Source: Rhodococcus ruber (GTDB lineage Bacteria > Actinomycetota > Actinomycetes > Mycobacteriales > Mycobacteriaceae). Taken from it: a stretch of DNA of 64,000 bases. The position numbers and the translations under genes were made by a program. The stretch is taken from assembly GCF_027270735.1 (NCBI RefSeq), contig NZ_JAPWIJ010000013.1:1-64000 (forward strand), written 5' to 3'. Below the pieces are notes generated by a model. The model did not search any database, had not been told where the DNA came from, and saw only the letters and a list, made by a program, of their open reading frames with translations. How positions within the stretch are numbered: position 1 is the first letter of the stretch; every line of letters starts with the position of its first letter. Shown here piece by piece: positions 46,546 to 54,951 of the stretch.

Positions 46546-47769
46546 CTACTTCAGTGCCTGATCCAGGTCTCCGATCAGATCCTCGGTGTCTTCGAGGCCG
46601 ATGGAAATGCGCACCACGCCGTCGGTGATGCCCACTGCTGCACGACCTTCCGGCCCCATCGCGCGGTGCGTGGTGGTGGCCGGGTGAGTGATGAGCGACT
46701 TCGAGTCGCCCAGGTTGTTGGAGATGTCGACGATACGCAACGCGTCGAGCACCTCGAAGGCGCGCTTCTTGCCCTCTCCCTCGGGGGCATCGAGCTCGAA
46801 GGTCACGACGGTACCCCCGCCCGACATCTGCGACTTCGCCAGTTCGTACTGCGGATGTGATTGCAGGAAGGGGTATTTCACCCAGCGCACCGCCGGGTGA
46901 GCTTCGAGGAACTCGGCGATCTGCAGCGCGGAGTTCACCGAATGGCGCACCCGCACCGGCATCGTCTCCAGACCCTTGAGCAGCGTCCAGGCGTTGAACG
47001 GACTCAGTGCAGGGCCGGTGTGCCGCATCAGAGTCTGCACCGGCCCTTCGATGTACTCCTTCGATCCCAGGATGGCACCGCCGAGCACCCGCCCCTGACC
47101 GTCGATGTGTTTGGTGCCCGAGTACACGACCACGTCGGCCCCGAGCTCGAGGCTGCGCTGCAGCAGTGGCGTCGCGAACACGTTGTCCAGCACCACCGTT
47201 GCTCCGGCCGCATGTGCCAGCTCGGAGACGCGCCTGACATCGACCAACGACTGCATCGGGTTGGACGGGGTCTCGAAGAACACCGCCGTCGTCGGCACCG
47301 ACAACGCCTGCTCCCACTGCTCGAGGTCTTCGCCGTCGACGAAGACGGTTTCGACACCCCAGCGCGGCAGAATCTCGTTGCAGACCACGAAGCACGACCC
47401 GAAAAGGCTACGCGCAGCGACCAATCGGTCGCCGGCCTTCAGCAGCGCACCGAGCGCGGTGAACACCGCGGACATGCCGCTGGACGTCCCGAAGCATGCC
47501 TCGGCACCCTCGATCAACCGCAGTCGCTCCTCGAACATCTTCACTGTCGGGTTGCCGTAGCGCGAGTACACGAAATGATCGATGTCGCCGGTGAAGGCCT
47601 GCTCGGCAGCGCCGGCACTCTCGTACACGAAACCCGAAGAGAGATAGAGCGCTTCGGCGTTCTCGTCGAACCCGGATCGCATCAGGCCGCCGCGAACTCC
47701 CAGCGTGGCCTGACCCACGCCCTCGGGCAAGGGCTTGTCGAATCCGCCGCCTTTGGGCATGTTCGTCAC
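46546..47769 (-). CDS. metZ: O-succinylhomoserine sulfhydrylase
   Basis: MetZ makes homocysteine from O-succinylhomoserine and sulfide, using PLP. The 407-residue product follows the mycobacterial MetZ almost block by block: GVRGGLMRSGFDENAEALYL, SRYGNPTVKMFEERLRLIEG, SLFGSCFVVCNEILPRWGVE, the PLP lysine in YSGTKHIDGQGRVLGG, and MSGGGTVVTFELDAPEGEGK. GTG 47769 overlaps the rhodanese stop as GTGA and is chosen over the ATG at 47760. The rhodanese-metZ pair is conserved in Mycobacteriales and may channel sulfane sulfur. Confidence 0.95.
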   Translation of the reverse strand: MTNMPKGGGFDKPLPEGVGQATLGVRGGLMRSGFDENAEALYLSSGFVYESAGAAEQAFTGDIDHFVYSRYGNPTVKMFEERLRLIEGAEACFGTSSGMSAVFTALGALLKAGDRLVAARSLFGSCFVVCNEILPRWGVETVFVDGEDLEQWEQALSVPTTAVFFETPSNPMQSLVDVRRVSELAHAAGATVVLDNVFATPLLQRSLELGADVVVYSGTKHIDGQGRVLGGAILGSKEYIEGPVQTLMRHTGPALSPFNAWTLLKGLETMPVRVRHSVNSALQIAEFLEAHPAVRWVKYPFLQSHPQYELAKSQMSGGGTVVTFELDAPEGEGKKRAFEVLDALRIVDISNNLGDSKSLITHPATTTHRAMGPEGRAAVGITDGVVRISIGLEDTEDLIGDLDQALK

Positions 47770-48179
47770 GACTGCCTCCAGGGCAACCCGACCGCACGCC
47801 AACCCGTGGCTCCGCGGTGGCCGTCGGCGTCGGTGGCGCCTTCGAAACCGTCGAGCACGTTGTAGGACGGACCGATGCCCGCTGCCGTCGCGGCTTCGGC
47901 GGCACCGATGGACCGCTGACCGGAGCGGCACAGGAACACCACCGGCCGATCGCCGTCCACGCCTGCGGCTTTCAGGTCGTCGACGAAGTTGGTGTTCCGG
48001 GCACCATCGGGGAAGCTGACCCACTCGATCAGGTGCGTAGGACGGTCGATACCGGACGTGTCCGGGACACCGACGTACTGCCACTCGGCGCGCGTCCGAA
48101 CATCCACGAGCACGGCCTCGGGGTTGCTCTGCAACAACTCCCAGGCCGCTTCCGGGGTTATGTCACCTGCGTAGGTCAC
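47766..48179 (-). CDS. Rhodanese-domain sulfurtransferase
   Basis: The 137-residue single-domain rhodanese has the catalytic Cys84 in FLCRSGQRS and the N-terminal VLVDVRTRAEWQYVG. It has the extended insert HLIEWVSFPDGARNTNFVDD typical of the type paired with metZ. It probably carries sulfur as a persulfide to homocysteine or cysteine synthesis. Translationally coupled to metZ by GTGA. Confidence 0.92.
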   Translation of the reverse strand: MTYAGDITPEAAWELLQSNPEAVLVDVRTRAEWQYVGVPDTSGIDRPTHLIEWVSFPDGARNTNFVDDLKAAGVDGDRPVVFLCRSGQRSIGAAEAATAAGIGPSYNVLDGFEGATDADGHRGATGWRAVGLPWRQS

Positions 48180-48213
48180 TGGATCAGCCTTCCGTCACTT
48201 GCCGTTACATCAC

Positions 48214-48265
48214 ACATACCGAGATCAGACATACCAAGATCAGACATACCAAGATCAGACATTGC
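48214..48265. repeat. Three and a half copies of a 15-base tandem repeat
   Basis: Unit ACATACC(A/G)AGATCAG repeats at 48214, 48229 and 48244, with a partial ACATTGC at 48259. The array fills the gap before the rhodanese gene and runs into the last codons and stop of the membrane protein gene at 48255. It is a simple slippage-type repeat; any role in termination or promoter spacing is unknown. Confidence 0.85.
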
Positions 48266-48782
48266 ACACCAGCCACTTGTCGTCGACGCGGACGAACTTC
48301 CACTCGTCGTCGGTCTGCACTCCGGATTTCGCTTCCTTCAGCGGGACGGTCACCCTGCCGCGGTCGCCGTTGACCTCGTACTCCGACGGCACCCCGTCGA
48401 TCGACGTCTCGCCGTTGCGCTCGACCTCGCCTGCTCGATCGGTTCGGTATTGCGCATCGTCGCCGGGGACGAGGAGGGCGACCTGGTCGAAGCACGTGTT
48501 CTCGCGCAGGAGATCTGCGTCGCCGGAGTTCTGTGCCTCGAGGAATCCGTCGACGGCGTCGGTCAGCAGCTGCGCCTGCGTCACGTTGTCCTCCGCGGGG
48601 GCGAACTTCGACGCAGCGAAGATGCCGACGAGCAGAACCACGACGATGCCCGCGGCGATGATGAACGGCCACGCGTTGGGCGGACGCTGCTCACCGGAGT
48701 CTGCGGCCGCTTCGGAAGCGTTGTTGCGCGCTTCCTCACGACTGTCGACCCACTGCTGCCTACGTTCACTCCACGACGCCAT
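48255..48782 (-). CDS. Single-pass membrane protein with an extracytoplasmic domain
   Basis: The 175-residue product has a polar N-terminus (WSERRQQWVDSREEARN), one helix at about 38-60 (AWPFIIAAGIVVVLLVGIFA) and an outside domain. That domain has the pattern of small NTF2-like or DUF4878-type domains (LTDAVDGFLEAQNSGDADLL, DEWKFVRVDDKWLVC). Its 3' end lies in the tandem repeat, which supplies the stop. It is conserved next to metZ-like loci in related genera as far as remembered; function unknown. Confidence 0.75.
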   Translation of the reverse strand: MASWSERRQQWVDSREEARNNASEAAADSGEQRPPNAWPFIIAAGIVVVLLVGIFAASKFAPAEDNVTQAQLLTDAVDGFLEAQNSGDADLLRENTCFDQVALLVPGDDAQYRTDRAGEVERNGETSIDGVPSEYEVNGDRGRVTVPLKEAKSGVQTDDEWKFVRVDDKWLVCNV

Positions 48783-48816
48783 GCGCCCAATCTTCCTCGA
48801 TCCGACGGGCCCGGCA

Positions 48817-49677
48817 CTATCGGGGTCCGACGGGAATGTCTCCTCGCAACGTGATGCGGTGCATCTTGCGGTGCTCGGTGCCGTAATCGCGATTGGCGTA
48901 GTGCGAGGTGCTCCGGTTGTCCCACAGCACCAGATCGCCGAGACGCCAGCGGTGCCGCACGACGTGCTCGGGCTTGGTGAGGTGCGCGTAGAGCAAGTCC
49001 AGAATTCCGCGGCTCTCGGCCTCCGAGACGCCCACGATGTGCGAGGTGAAGCCAGGATTGACGAACAGCCCCTTGCGGCCGGTTTCCGGATGCACCCGCA
49101 CGACGGGGTGTTCGACGGGGACCAGCGCGGTCACTTCCTTGCCGTCCCACACGTTGCCCTTACCGCCGCGCTTCTGCGCGAGGTAGTAGCCGAACTCCCG
49201 GTTGCCGTCGTGAATTGCTGTGAGCCCATCGATCATTCGGCGAACGGGCGCGGACAGTGACTCGTAGGCGAGTTGGCTGTCGGCCCAGTTGGTGTCGCCG
49301 CCGTGCGGTGGCAGGACGACGGGCCGCAGGATCGAACCCATCGGCGGACGTTCCATGAACGTGACGTCGGTGTGCCAGACGTCGGCGAACCCGTTGTCCT
49401 GACTGTCGAGCGCATAGACCTCGGGGGCGACGTGGCCACTGTCGTGTACCGGATGGCCGGCCGTGAGGTCACCGAGACGACGGCCGAATTCGACGTGTGC
49501 CGCGTCGTCGAGCGTCTGCCCGCGCAGCACCAGAACCTTGTGCTCGACGAGGGCTCGACGCACCGCGTGGATCTGCGCGTCGGACGCCGACGCGACATCG
49601 AGGCCGATGACTTCGGCACCGAACGACGGGCCGAGCTTGTCGAGCGCGAGGGTGATGGTCTGTTCCAGGGTGGTCAT
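48817..49677 (-). CDS. TauD/TfdA-family dioxygenase (sulfate-ester/taurine type)
   Basis: The 286-residue product has the iron triad His102-x-Asp104...His259 (WHTDVTF, STSHYANRDYG) and HRKMHRITLRGDIP for 2-oxoglutarate. The pattern resembles the M. tuberculosis sulfate-ester dioxygenase group, and it is only moderately similar to the TauD at 45600. It is preceded by the clearest poly-Cys leader peptide in the window. Its GAGGA lies three bases before the ATG. Sulfur release from sulfonates or sulfate esters is the likely role. Confidence 0.91.
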   Translation of the reverse strand: MTTLEQTITLALDKLGPSFGAEVIGLDVASASDAQIHAVRRALVEHKVLVLRGQTLDDAAHVEFGRRLGDLTAGHPVHDSGHVAPEVYALDSQDNGFADVWHTDVTFMERPPMGSILRPVVLPPHGGDTNWADSQLAYESLSAPVRRMIDGLTAIHDGNREFGYYLAQKRGGKGNVWDGKEVTALVPVEHPVVRVHPETGRKGLFVNPGFTSHIVGVSEAESRGILDLLYAHLTKPEHVVRHRWRLGDLVLWDNRSTSHYANRDYGTEHRKMHRITLRGDIPVGPR

Positions 49678-49779
49678 GTGTCCTCGAATCTGTGCACGGC
49701 GAAAGGGCTGATTCAGGCAGCGCTGCCGTCGAGAGAGGGATCCCGTCCTGTTCGAGGAGGGGAAGGGCGTCGGGTCAGG

Positions 49780-49854
49780 TCACCGACAACACATGTTGGT
49801 GCAGGTACGACAGAAGTCGACGGTGAACCGTCGGACCAGGTATGTCGTGTGCAC
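49780..49854 (-). CDS. Poly-cysteine leader peptide before TauD gene 2
   Basis: GTG 49854 starts a 24-residue peptide ending RRFTVDFCRTCTNMCCR, with four Cys codons, two adjacent. AGGA lies nine bases upstream. The RRxxVDxCR part matches the leader at 32773 (RRIHVDLCR) and the cysteine-responsive leader peptides known in mycobacteria. It ends 102 bases before the TauD ATG. The intervening RNA has the palindrome GGCAGCGCTGCC. Cysteine shortage probably stalls ribosomes here and raises tauD expression. Confidence 0.75.
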   Translation of the reverse strand: MHTTYLVRRFTVDFCRTCTNMCCR

Positions 49855-49901
49855 AGAGCAATTCCTACCGGAAACCGGGAAATACGGCAAGTTGCCCTCT
49901 G

Positions 49902-49935
49902 CCCCAGCTCAGGTAATGCTTAATTTATGCTGGGG
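49902..49935. promoter_or_regulatory. Inverted repeat in the tauD/fprA divergent region
   Basis: CCCCAGC (49902-49908) and GCTGGGG (49929-49935) flank a 20-base AT-rich centre with TAATGCT and TAATTTATGC, good -10 candidates toward fprA. It may be an operator or a structured 5' end. Confidence 0.4.
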
Positions 49936-49972
49936 TGTCCGCACTTCCCTCGAAGAAGGTAGCTCGCTGCAC

Positions 49973-51391
49973 ATGACTGATCAGACTCGTCCACTCCGCG
50001 TCGCCATCGTCGGTGCCGGACCGGCAGGCATCTACGCCGCCGACGCGCTCATGAAGTCCGACCACAATGTCAGCGGACCGGGCGTGAGCATCGATCTCTT
50101 CGAGCGGATGCCTGCACCGTTCGGGCTCATTCGCTACGGCGTGGCCCCCGACCACCCGCGCATCAAAGGCATCATCACCGCACTGCACAAAGTCCTCGAC
50201 AAACCCCAGGTACGCCTGCTCGGCAACATCGACTACGGCACCGACATCGACCTCGACGACCTACGCCGCTTCTACGACGCCGTCATCTTCTCCACCGGAG
50301 CCAACGCGGACCGCGCGCTGAACATCCCCGGCATCGATCTCGACGGCAGCTACGGCGCCGCAGACTTCGTTTCCTGGTACGACGGCCACCCCGACGTGCC
50401 GCGTACCTGGCCGCTCGAGGCCGAGAAGGTCGCCGTCCTCGGCGTCGGAAACGTCGCCCTCGACGTCGCACGCGTTCTCGCCAAGACCGGCGACGAACTG
50501 CTCCCCACCGAAATCCCCGCCAACGTCTACGAGGGTCTCAAGGCCAACAAAGCCCTCGAGGTGCACGTCTTCGGTCGCCGCGGACCGGCTCAGGCCAAGT
50601 TCACCCCGTTGGAGCTGCGCGAGCTCGACCACTCGCCGAACATCGAGGTCATCGTCGCCCCCGAGGACATCGACTACGACGAAGGTTCCGAGCAGGCCCG
50701 ACGCAACTCCAAGCAGGTCGACATGGTCGCCAACACCCTGCAGGACTGGGCCATCCGCGATGTCGGCAGCCGCCCGCACAAACTGTTCCTGCACTTCTTC
50801 GAAAGCCCCACCGAAATCCTCGGCGAGAACGGCAAAGTCGTCGGACTGCGCACCGAACGCACCGAACTCGACGGCACCGGCAACGTCCGCGGCACCGGCA
50901 CATACAACGACTGGGACGTCCAAGCGGTCTACCGCGCCGTCGGCTACCTCAGCCAAAACATCAGCGCCCTGCCCTTCGACGAACAAGCAGGCACCATCCC
51001 CAACGAAGCCGGACGAGTCGTCGGCCCTGCTGATGGTCATTCCGCAGGCTCCACTCCAGACCCGTCCTCCACCACACCGGTGCCCGCCACTTACGTCACC
51101 GGTTGGATCAAGCGCGGACCCGTCGGCCTCATCGGTCACACCAAGGGCGACGCCAACGAGACCGTCGCGAACCTGCTCGAGGATGCGCCGAGCTTCACCG
51201 GTGCAACCGAACCCGACCTCGACGCCGTCACCTCGTTCCTCGAAGGCAAGCAGGTTCCCTTCACCACCTGGGACGGTTGGTACCGCCTCGACGCGCACGA
51301 GCGTTCACTCGGTGAGCCCGAGGGTCGCGAGCGCGTGAAGGTCGTCGAGCGTGAGGACATGCTGAAGGCTTCCGAGCCCGACAAGGCCTGA
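49973..51391 (+). CDS. fprA: Ferredoxin-NADP+ reductase (FprA/adrenodoxin reductase type)
   Basis: FprA passes electrons between NADPH and ferredoxins, for example for P450s. The 472-residue product has the FAD motif VAIVGAGPAGIYAADALMKS, APFGLIRYGVAPDHPRIKGI, the NADP motif AVLGVGNVALDVARVLAKT and VHVFGRRGPAQAKFT, and the C-terminal TGWIKRGPVGLIGHTKGDAN. About 20 extra Pro/Ser/Thr residues (near 350-370) interrupt the loop before this block compared with the remembered M. tuberculosis protein of 456 residues. ATG 49973 has AAGG about a dozen bases upstream. Confidence 0.93.
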   Translation: MTDQTRPLRVAIVGAGPAGIYAADALMKSDHNVSGPGVSIDLFERMPAPFGLIRYGVAPDHPRIKGIITALHKVLDKPQVRLLGNIDYGTDIDLDDLRRFYDAVIFSTGANADRALNIPGIDLDGSYGAADFVSWYDGHPDVPRTWPLEAEKVAVLGVGNVALDVARVLAKTGDELLPTEIPANVYEGLKANKALEVHVFGRRGPAQAKFTPLELRELDHSPNIEVIVAPEDIDYDEGSEQARRNSKQVDMVANTLQDWAIRDVGSRPHKLFLHFFESPTEILGENGKVVGLRTERTELDGTGNVRGTGTYNDWDVQAVYRAVGYLSQNISALPFDEQAGTIPNEAGRVVGPADGHSAGSTPDPSSTTPVPATYVTGWIKRGPVGLIGHTKGDANETVANLLEDAPSFTGATEPDLDAVTSFLEGKQVPFTTWDGWYRLDAHERSLGEPEGRERVKVVEREDMLKASEPDKA

Positions 51392-51400
51392 GTGCCTGCG

Positions 51401-51448
51401 GCAGTGGTGTGGTTGAGTGCCCCCTGCGGCACATAACCACACCACTGC
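51401..51448. terminator. Bidirectional terminator between fprA and the SMP-30 gene
   Basis: A 14-base perfect stem, GCAGTGGTGTGGTT with AACCACACCACTGC, encloses a second small stem GTGCC/GGCAC. It sits ten bases after the fprA stop and ten before the end of the convergent gene. No U-run follows, as is usual in high-GC actinobacteria. Confidence 0.75.
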
Positions 51449-51458
51449 GCGCAGCGCA

Positions 51459-52328
51459 CTACACCCGAACCGCCAGCAGCTTTCCCTCGGTTTCTACCTT
51501 GCGCTGATGCTCGTTGAAATCCGGTGCAGCGCAGACGAACAGCGTGCGGCCGTCGGATCCGCCGAGTCCGCAGGCGAAGACCCCGAGATCGAAGTCGAGC
51601 TGGTCGAGAACCTCTCCACCCTGCGCGACGTGCAGCACCCGCTGACCCAGCGCATCGGCGATCCACATCGTGCCGTCGGTGTCGATGCAACATCCGTCGG
51701 CAGCCACTTTCACCTCGCCCAGGGCCGTCGCCATGTCCGTCGACGACGGCAGCTCACCGAACGTCGCCCAGTCACGCCGCTCCCCCAGTGACCCGTCCTC
51801 GGCGATGTCGAACGCACTGACCCGGTTACCGACCGTCTCGTCGACGAGCAGTTCACCCGAACCGGTGAACGCCATCCCGTTGGGGAAATACAGGTCCGAT
51901 GCCACGACGTGTGCAGAACCGTCGGGGTCGACGCGAATCAGATCGGCCGTTTCGACGGGAGCGAAGTTCATCAGGTCGAACCCGAAATTCCCGATGTAGG
52001 CGCGTCCCTGCGCGTCCACGATCATGTCGTTCAGGTTCGCGGACACGTACGTCGACAGGTCGGCGTGGACGGTCAGCGAACCGTCGTGTTCGCGCAGCAG
52101 CAGTTTGTGGTCGCGCATCGACACGATCAGCAGTCGGCCGTCGGGCAGCCAACCGAGCCCCGACGGCTGATTCGGCACCTCGGCCTCCACCCGCACGTCG
52201 GATCCGTCCTCTAGAGCAGATGCGACGCGGTGCGAATAGAAGTCCGATACCCAGATCCTCCCTTCGTGCCAGCGCGGACATTCGAAATAGGTGTAGCCGT
52301 CGAGAACGACAGTGGTCTCCGGTTTCAT
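51459..52328 (-). CDS. SMP-30/gluconolactonase-family lactonase
   Basis: The 289-residue product is a six-bladed propeller of the SMP-30/LRE group: FECPRWHEGRIWVSDFYSHR, EVPNQPSGLGWLPDGRLLIV, LNDMIVDAQGRAYIGNFGFD and SDLYFPNGMAFTGSGELLVD. The acidic and Asn residues in these loops bind divalent metal in the family. It probably opens a lactone; the substrate is unknown. Start ATG 52328 is preferred, and 52337 is in frame. It is divergent from the amidohydrolase. Confidence 0.9.
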   Translation of the reverse strand: MKPETTVVLDGYTYFECPRWHEGRIWVSDFYSHRVASALEDGSDVRVEAEVPNQPSGLGWLPDGRLLIVSMRDHKLLLREHDGSLTVHADLSTYVSANLNDMIVDAQGRAYIGNFGFDLMNFAPVETADLIRVDPDGSAHVVASDLYFPNGMAFTGSGELLVDETVGNRVSAFDIAEDGSLGERRDWATFGELPSSTDMATALGEVKVAADGCCIDTDGTMWIADALGQRVLHVAQGGEVLDQLDFDLGVFACGLGGSDGRTLFVCAAPDFNEHQRKVETEGKLLAVRV

Positions 52329-52383
52329 GTTTCGCATTCAAACACCGCGACACCGGGCCGCGACGGCGAATCCGCGAGCTGGC

Positions 52384-53130
52384 ATGCTGAGACCCGTGTT
52401 CGACGCCCACCTGCACATCATCGACCCCCGTTTTCCGCTGATCGAGAACCACGGATTCTTGCCCGATCCCTACACCGTCTCGAACTACCTGTACGACGTG
52501 GACGGGCTCGGTATCACCGGCGGCGCGGTGGTGTCGGGATCGTTCCAGGGCACCGACCAGAGCTACCTGCTCGCTGCGTTGGAGGCCCTCGGGCGCGGTT
52601 GGGTCGGCGTCACCCAGATCGATCCGGAATGCTCCGACGAGGACGTCGTCGCGCTCGACGCCGCGGGCGTGCGCGGTATGCGGTTCAACCTCAAGCGCGG
52701 CGAGACGGATGTCGAAATGCTGACCACCCAGGCACGTCGCGTGCACGAACTGGTCGGGTGGCATGCCGAGCTGTACGTCGATGCGTCCCTGCTGCTCTCG
52801 CTCGAACCCATCCTTGCGAAGTTGCCGGCGGTGAGCATCGATCACCTGGGCTTGTCCACTCAGGGTCTGCCGTACCTTCTGAACCTCGTCGACCGCGGAG
52901 TACGCGTCAAGGCAACCGGATTCGGCCGAGTGGATCTCGACATCGCCGACACACTGCAGCAGATCCATCGAGTCAACCCCGCGGCGTTGATGTTCGGCAC
53001 CGATCTACCCGGCACCCGTGCCCCACGCCCGTTCTCGGAGAACGACATCGACATCATCACCCACGCCGTCGGTGGCGACCTACCCGCCGTGCTCGACGGT
53101 AATGCCCGGGCTTGGTATCGGGTCTCTTGA
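52384..53130 (+). CDS. Amidohydrolase (ACMSD/LigI-like)
   Basis: The 248-residue metal-dependent hydrolase has the DAHLHIID motif (His9, His11), ITGGAVVSGSFQGTDQSYLL, VSIDHLGLSTQGLPYLL with a further His, and MFGTDLPGTRAPRPFSEND with the conserved Asp. It matches Amidohydrolase family 2 proteins acting on lactones or carboxylates. ATG 52384 is chosen, with a GTG at 52396 as the alternative. Pairing with a divergent SMP-30 lactonase may indicate a shared catabolic route. Confidence 0.88.
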   Translation: MLRPVFDAHLHIIDPRFPLIENHGFLPDPYTVSNYLYDVDGLGITGGAVVSGSFQGTDQSYLLAALEALGRGWVGVTQIDPECSDEDVVALDAAGVRGMRFNLKRGETDVEMLTTQARRVHELVGWHAELYVDASLLLSLEPILAKLPAVSIDHLGLSTQGLPYLLNLVDRGVRVKATGFGRVDLDIADTLQQIHRVNPAALMFGTDLPGTRAPRPFSENDIDIITHAVGGDLPAVLDGNARAWYRVS

Positions 53131-53152
53131 ATCAGCAGGGCCCTTAGTGCCC

Positions 53153-53635
53153 TCAGACGAGTACGGCTCCCCCGAGCCACACCGCTGAGGCGAGCAACGC
53201 GCCGAACAGTTCCACCAGGATCGATAGCCCCGCGGCCTTGGTGGCGTGCACGGTCGATCGCCAGGCCTCGGAGTGATTTCGGTGCCTGGGTACTTCGGCC
53301 ACGTAGACGCCTGCGATGAAACCGACGAACAGCCCGACGACGGGGATGACGAAGAATCCGACGATGCCGAGCAGGCCGCCGACCATGAGCGACCGCATCG
53401 GCACGCCCGCCTCCCGCATCCGACGGCCCGGCCAGGTGTATTTCACTACCCCGCTCAGAACCAGCAACACCGTCGCGATCGCGAACACCGTCCACGCGGC
53501 CGCTCCTCCGGTGATCCACGCCCACACTGCGACTGCCGCGAAGATCAGGATGGTGCCGGGCAGAATCGGGACGACGATGCCGACCAGGCCGACCAGAATC
53601 ACCAGGCCGACCAGAACTTCTCCGAGCGCGCTCAT
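53153..53635 (-). CDS. DUF456 membrane protein
   Basis: The 160-residue product belongs to DUF456 by its repeated Gly/Pro-rich helices: LVGIVVPILPGTILIFAAVA, PGRRMREAGVPMRSLMVGGL and FVIPVVGLFVGFIAGVYVAE. Four to five membrane helices are predicted. Function unknown. It lies 24 bases downstream of purT on the same strand and is likely co-transcribed. Confidence 0.85.
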   Translation of the reverse strand: MSALGEVLVGLVILVGLVGIVVPILPGTILIFAAVAVWAWITGGAAAWTVFAIATVLLVLSGVVKYTWPGRRMREAGVPMRSLMVGGLLGIVGFFVIPVVGLFVGFIAGVYVAEVPRHRNHSEAWRSTVHATKAAGLSILVELFGALLASAVWLGGAVLV

Positions 53636-53659
53636 GAGCTCAGTGTGCCCTGTGCCGGG

Positions 53660-54856
53660 TCAGACGACAGGACGAACCTTGCCTGCCGCCTCGCGGGCCC
53701 GGCTCCGCGCGGTCTCGATGTCCGACGCGGTCGACACCGCGACACCCATCCGGCGCCGGACGAAACTCGTCGGCTTGCCGAACAGGCGCAGGTCGGTCTC
53801 GGGAACCGCCAACGCATCGGCGACGCCTTCGAAGGAAATGCCGTCCGCATCGACACCGCCGTAGATCACGGCCGACGCACCCGGCGAAAGCAGGGTCGTG
53901 TCGATCGGCAAACCGAGTACGGCCCGGGCATGCAGCTCGAACTCCGAGAACCGTTGCGTGCGAAGCGTTACCAGACCCGTATCGTGCGGCCTGGGGCTGA
54001 CCTCGGAGAAGTACACGGTGTCACCCTGAACGAACAACTCGACGCCGAACAGCCCGCGCCCACCGAGCGCCGTCGTGATGCGCTCCGCGACGTCGCGGGC
54101 ACCGGCGAGGGCCGCGTCGGACATCGGCTGCGGCTGCCAGGATTCGATGTAGTCGCCGGATTCCTGCAGGTGGCCGATAGGCTCGCAGAAGAACGTTCCG
54201 TCGACGGCCCGAACGGTGAGAAGTGTTATCTCGTAATCGAAGTCGACGAATCCTTCGACGATGACGCGACCGAGGTCGACGCGGCCACCCTTCAGTGCGT
54301 ACTCCCAGGCCGCCTCGACATGGGCGTCGCCGCGAACAACGGACTGCCCCTTGCCCGACGAAGACATGACCGGCTTGATGACGGCCGGAAAACCTATGGT
54401 GGACAATGCTTGTCGAACGTCGTCCAGCGAATCGGCGAAAGCGTAGGGCGAGGTCGGCAGCCCGAGTTCCTCGGCTGCCAATCGCCTGATGCCCTCGCGG
54501 TTCATCGTCAACTGCGTCGCCCGAGCCGTGGGAATCACCACGCTTCGGCCTCGGGCCTCCACCTCGGCGAGGGCATCGGTGGCAATGGCCTCGATCTCCG
54601 GGACCACGAAATCGGGCTGCTGTGAATCGATCAGCGCCAGAAGCTCTTCCGGGTCGCTCATGTCGATGGTGAACGCATGATGGGCCACCTGATGGCCGGG
54701 AGCATTGTCGTAGCGATCGACGGCGATCACCTCGACACCGAGGCGTTGGAACGCGATGATGACTTCTTTGCCCAGCTCACCCGAGCCGAGCAGCATGACC
54801 CGGGTCGCGCCGGGAGTCAGTGGAGTACCGATGCGGACGGGATCTGGGGCAGTCAC
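53660..54856 (-). CDS. purT: Formate-dependent GAR transformylase (PurT)
   Basis: PurT uses formate and ATP to make formyl-GAR, the third step of purine synthesis. The 398-residue ATP-grasp enzyme shows [49 protein letters not shown] (nucleotide loop), [17 protein letters not shown] and [23 protein letters not shown] 54856 is chosen over an upstream start at 54877. purT is near metZ in mycobacteria too. It is divergent from the racemase gene across a palindrome. Confidence 0.95.
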   Translation of the reverse strand: MTAPDPVRIGTPLTPGATRVMLLGSGELGKEVIIAFQRLGVEVIAVDRYDNAPGHQVAHHAFTIDMSDPEELLALIDSQQPDFVVPEIEAIATDALAEVEARGRSVVIPTARATQLTMNREGIRRLAAEELGLPTSPYAFADSLDDVRQALSTIGFPAVIKPVMSSSGKGQSVVRGDAHVEAAWEYALKGGRVDLGRVIVEGFVDFDYEITLLTVRAVDGTFFCEPIGHLQESGDYIESWQPQPMSDAALAGARDVAERITTALGGRGLFGVELFVQGDTVYFSEVSPRPHDTGLVTLRTQRFSEFELHARAVLGLPIDTTLLSPGASAVIYGGVDADGISFEGVADALAVPETDLRLFGKPTSFVRRRMGVAVSTASDIETARSRAREAAGKVRPVV

Positions 54857-54880
54857 AGCCCTATTATCCACACCCACATC

Positions 54881-54896
54881 ACTAGGACGCCCTAGT
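54881..54896. promoter_or_regulatory. Palindrome between purT and the racemase gene
   Basis: ACTAGGACGCCCTAGT: perfect six-base arms with a four-base spacer, 25 bases upstream of purT and 56 bases upstream of the racemase gene. It resembles a TetR- or MarR-type operator. No dedicated regulator is adjacent. Confidence 0.5.
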
Positions 54897-54951
54897 ACAA
54901 GTTAGTCTCCATTCACTATCGCAGCTGACGAGTCGGAACGAGGCAACAAAC

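Noticed and set aside
46861-47865. Plus-strand frame of 334 codons opposite metZ
   Set aside because: Antisense to metZ, whose active-site motifs are unmistakable.
48214-48265. Short regular repeats as a CRISPR array
   Set aside because: Units are 15 bases with no unique spacers and no cas genes nearby; it is a simple tandem repeat.
50261-51298. Long minus-strand frame of about 345 codons opposite fprA
   Set aside because: It is the complement of a well-conserved FprA coding sequence; its Gly/Val/Asp/Glu-rich composition is the usual antisense artefact in high-GC DNA.
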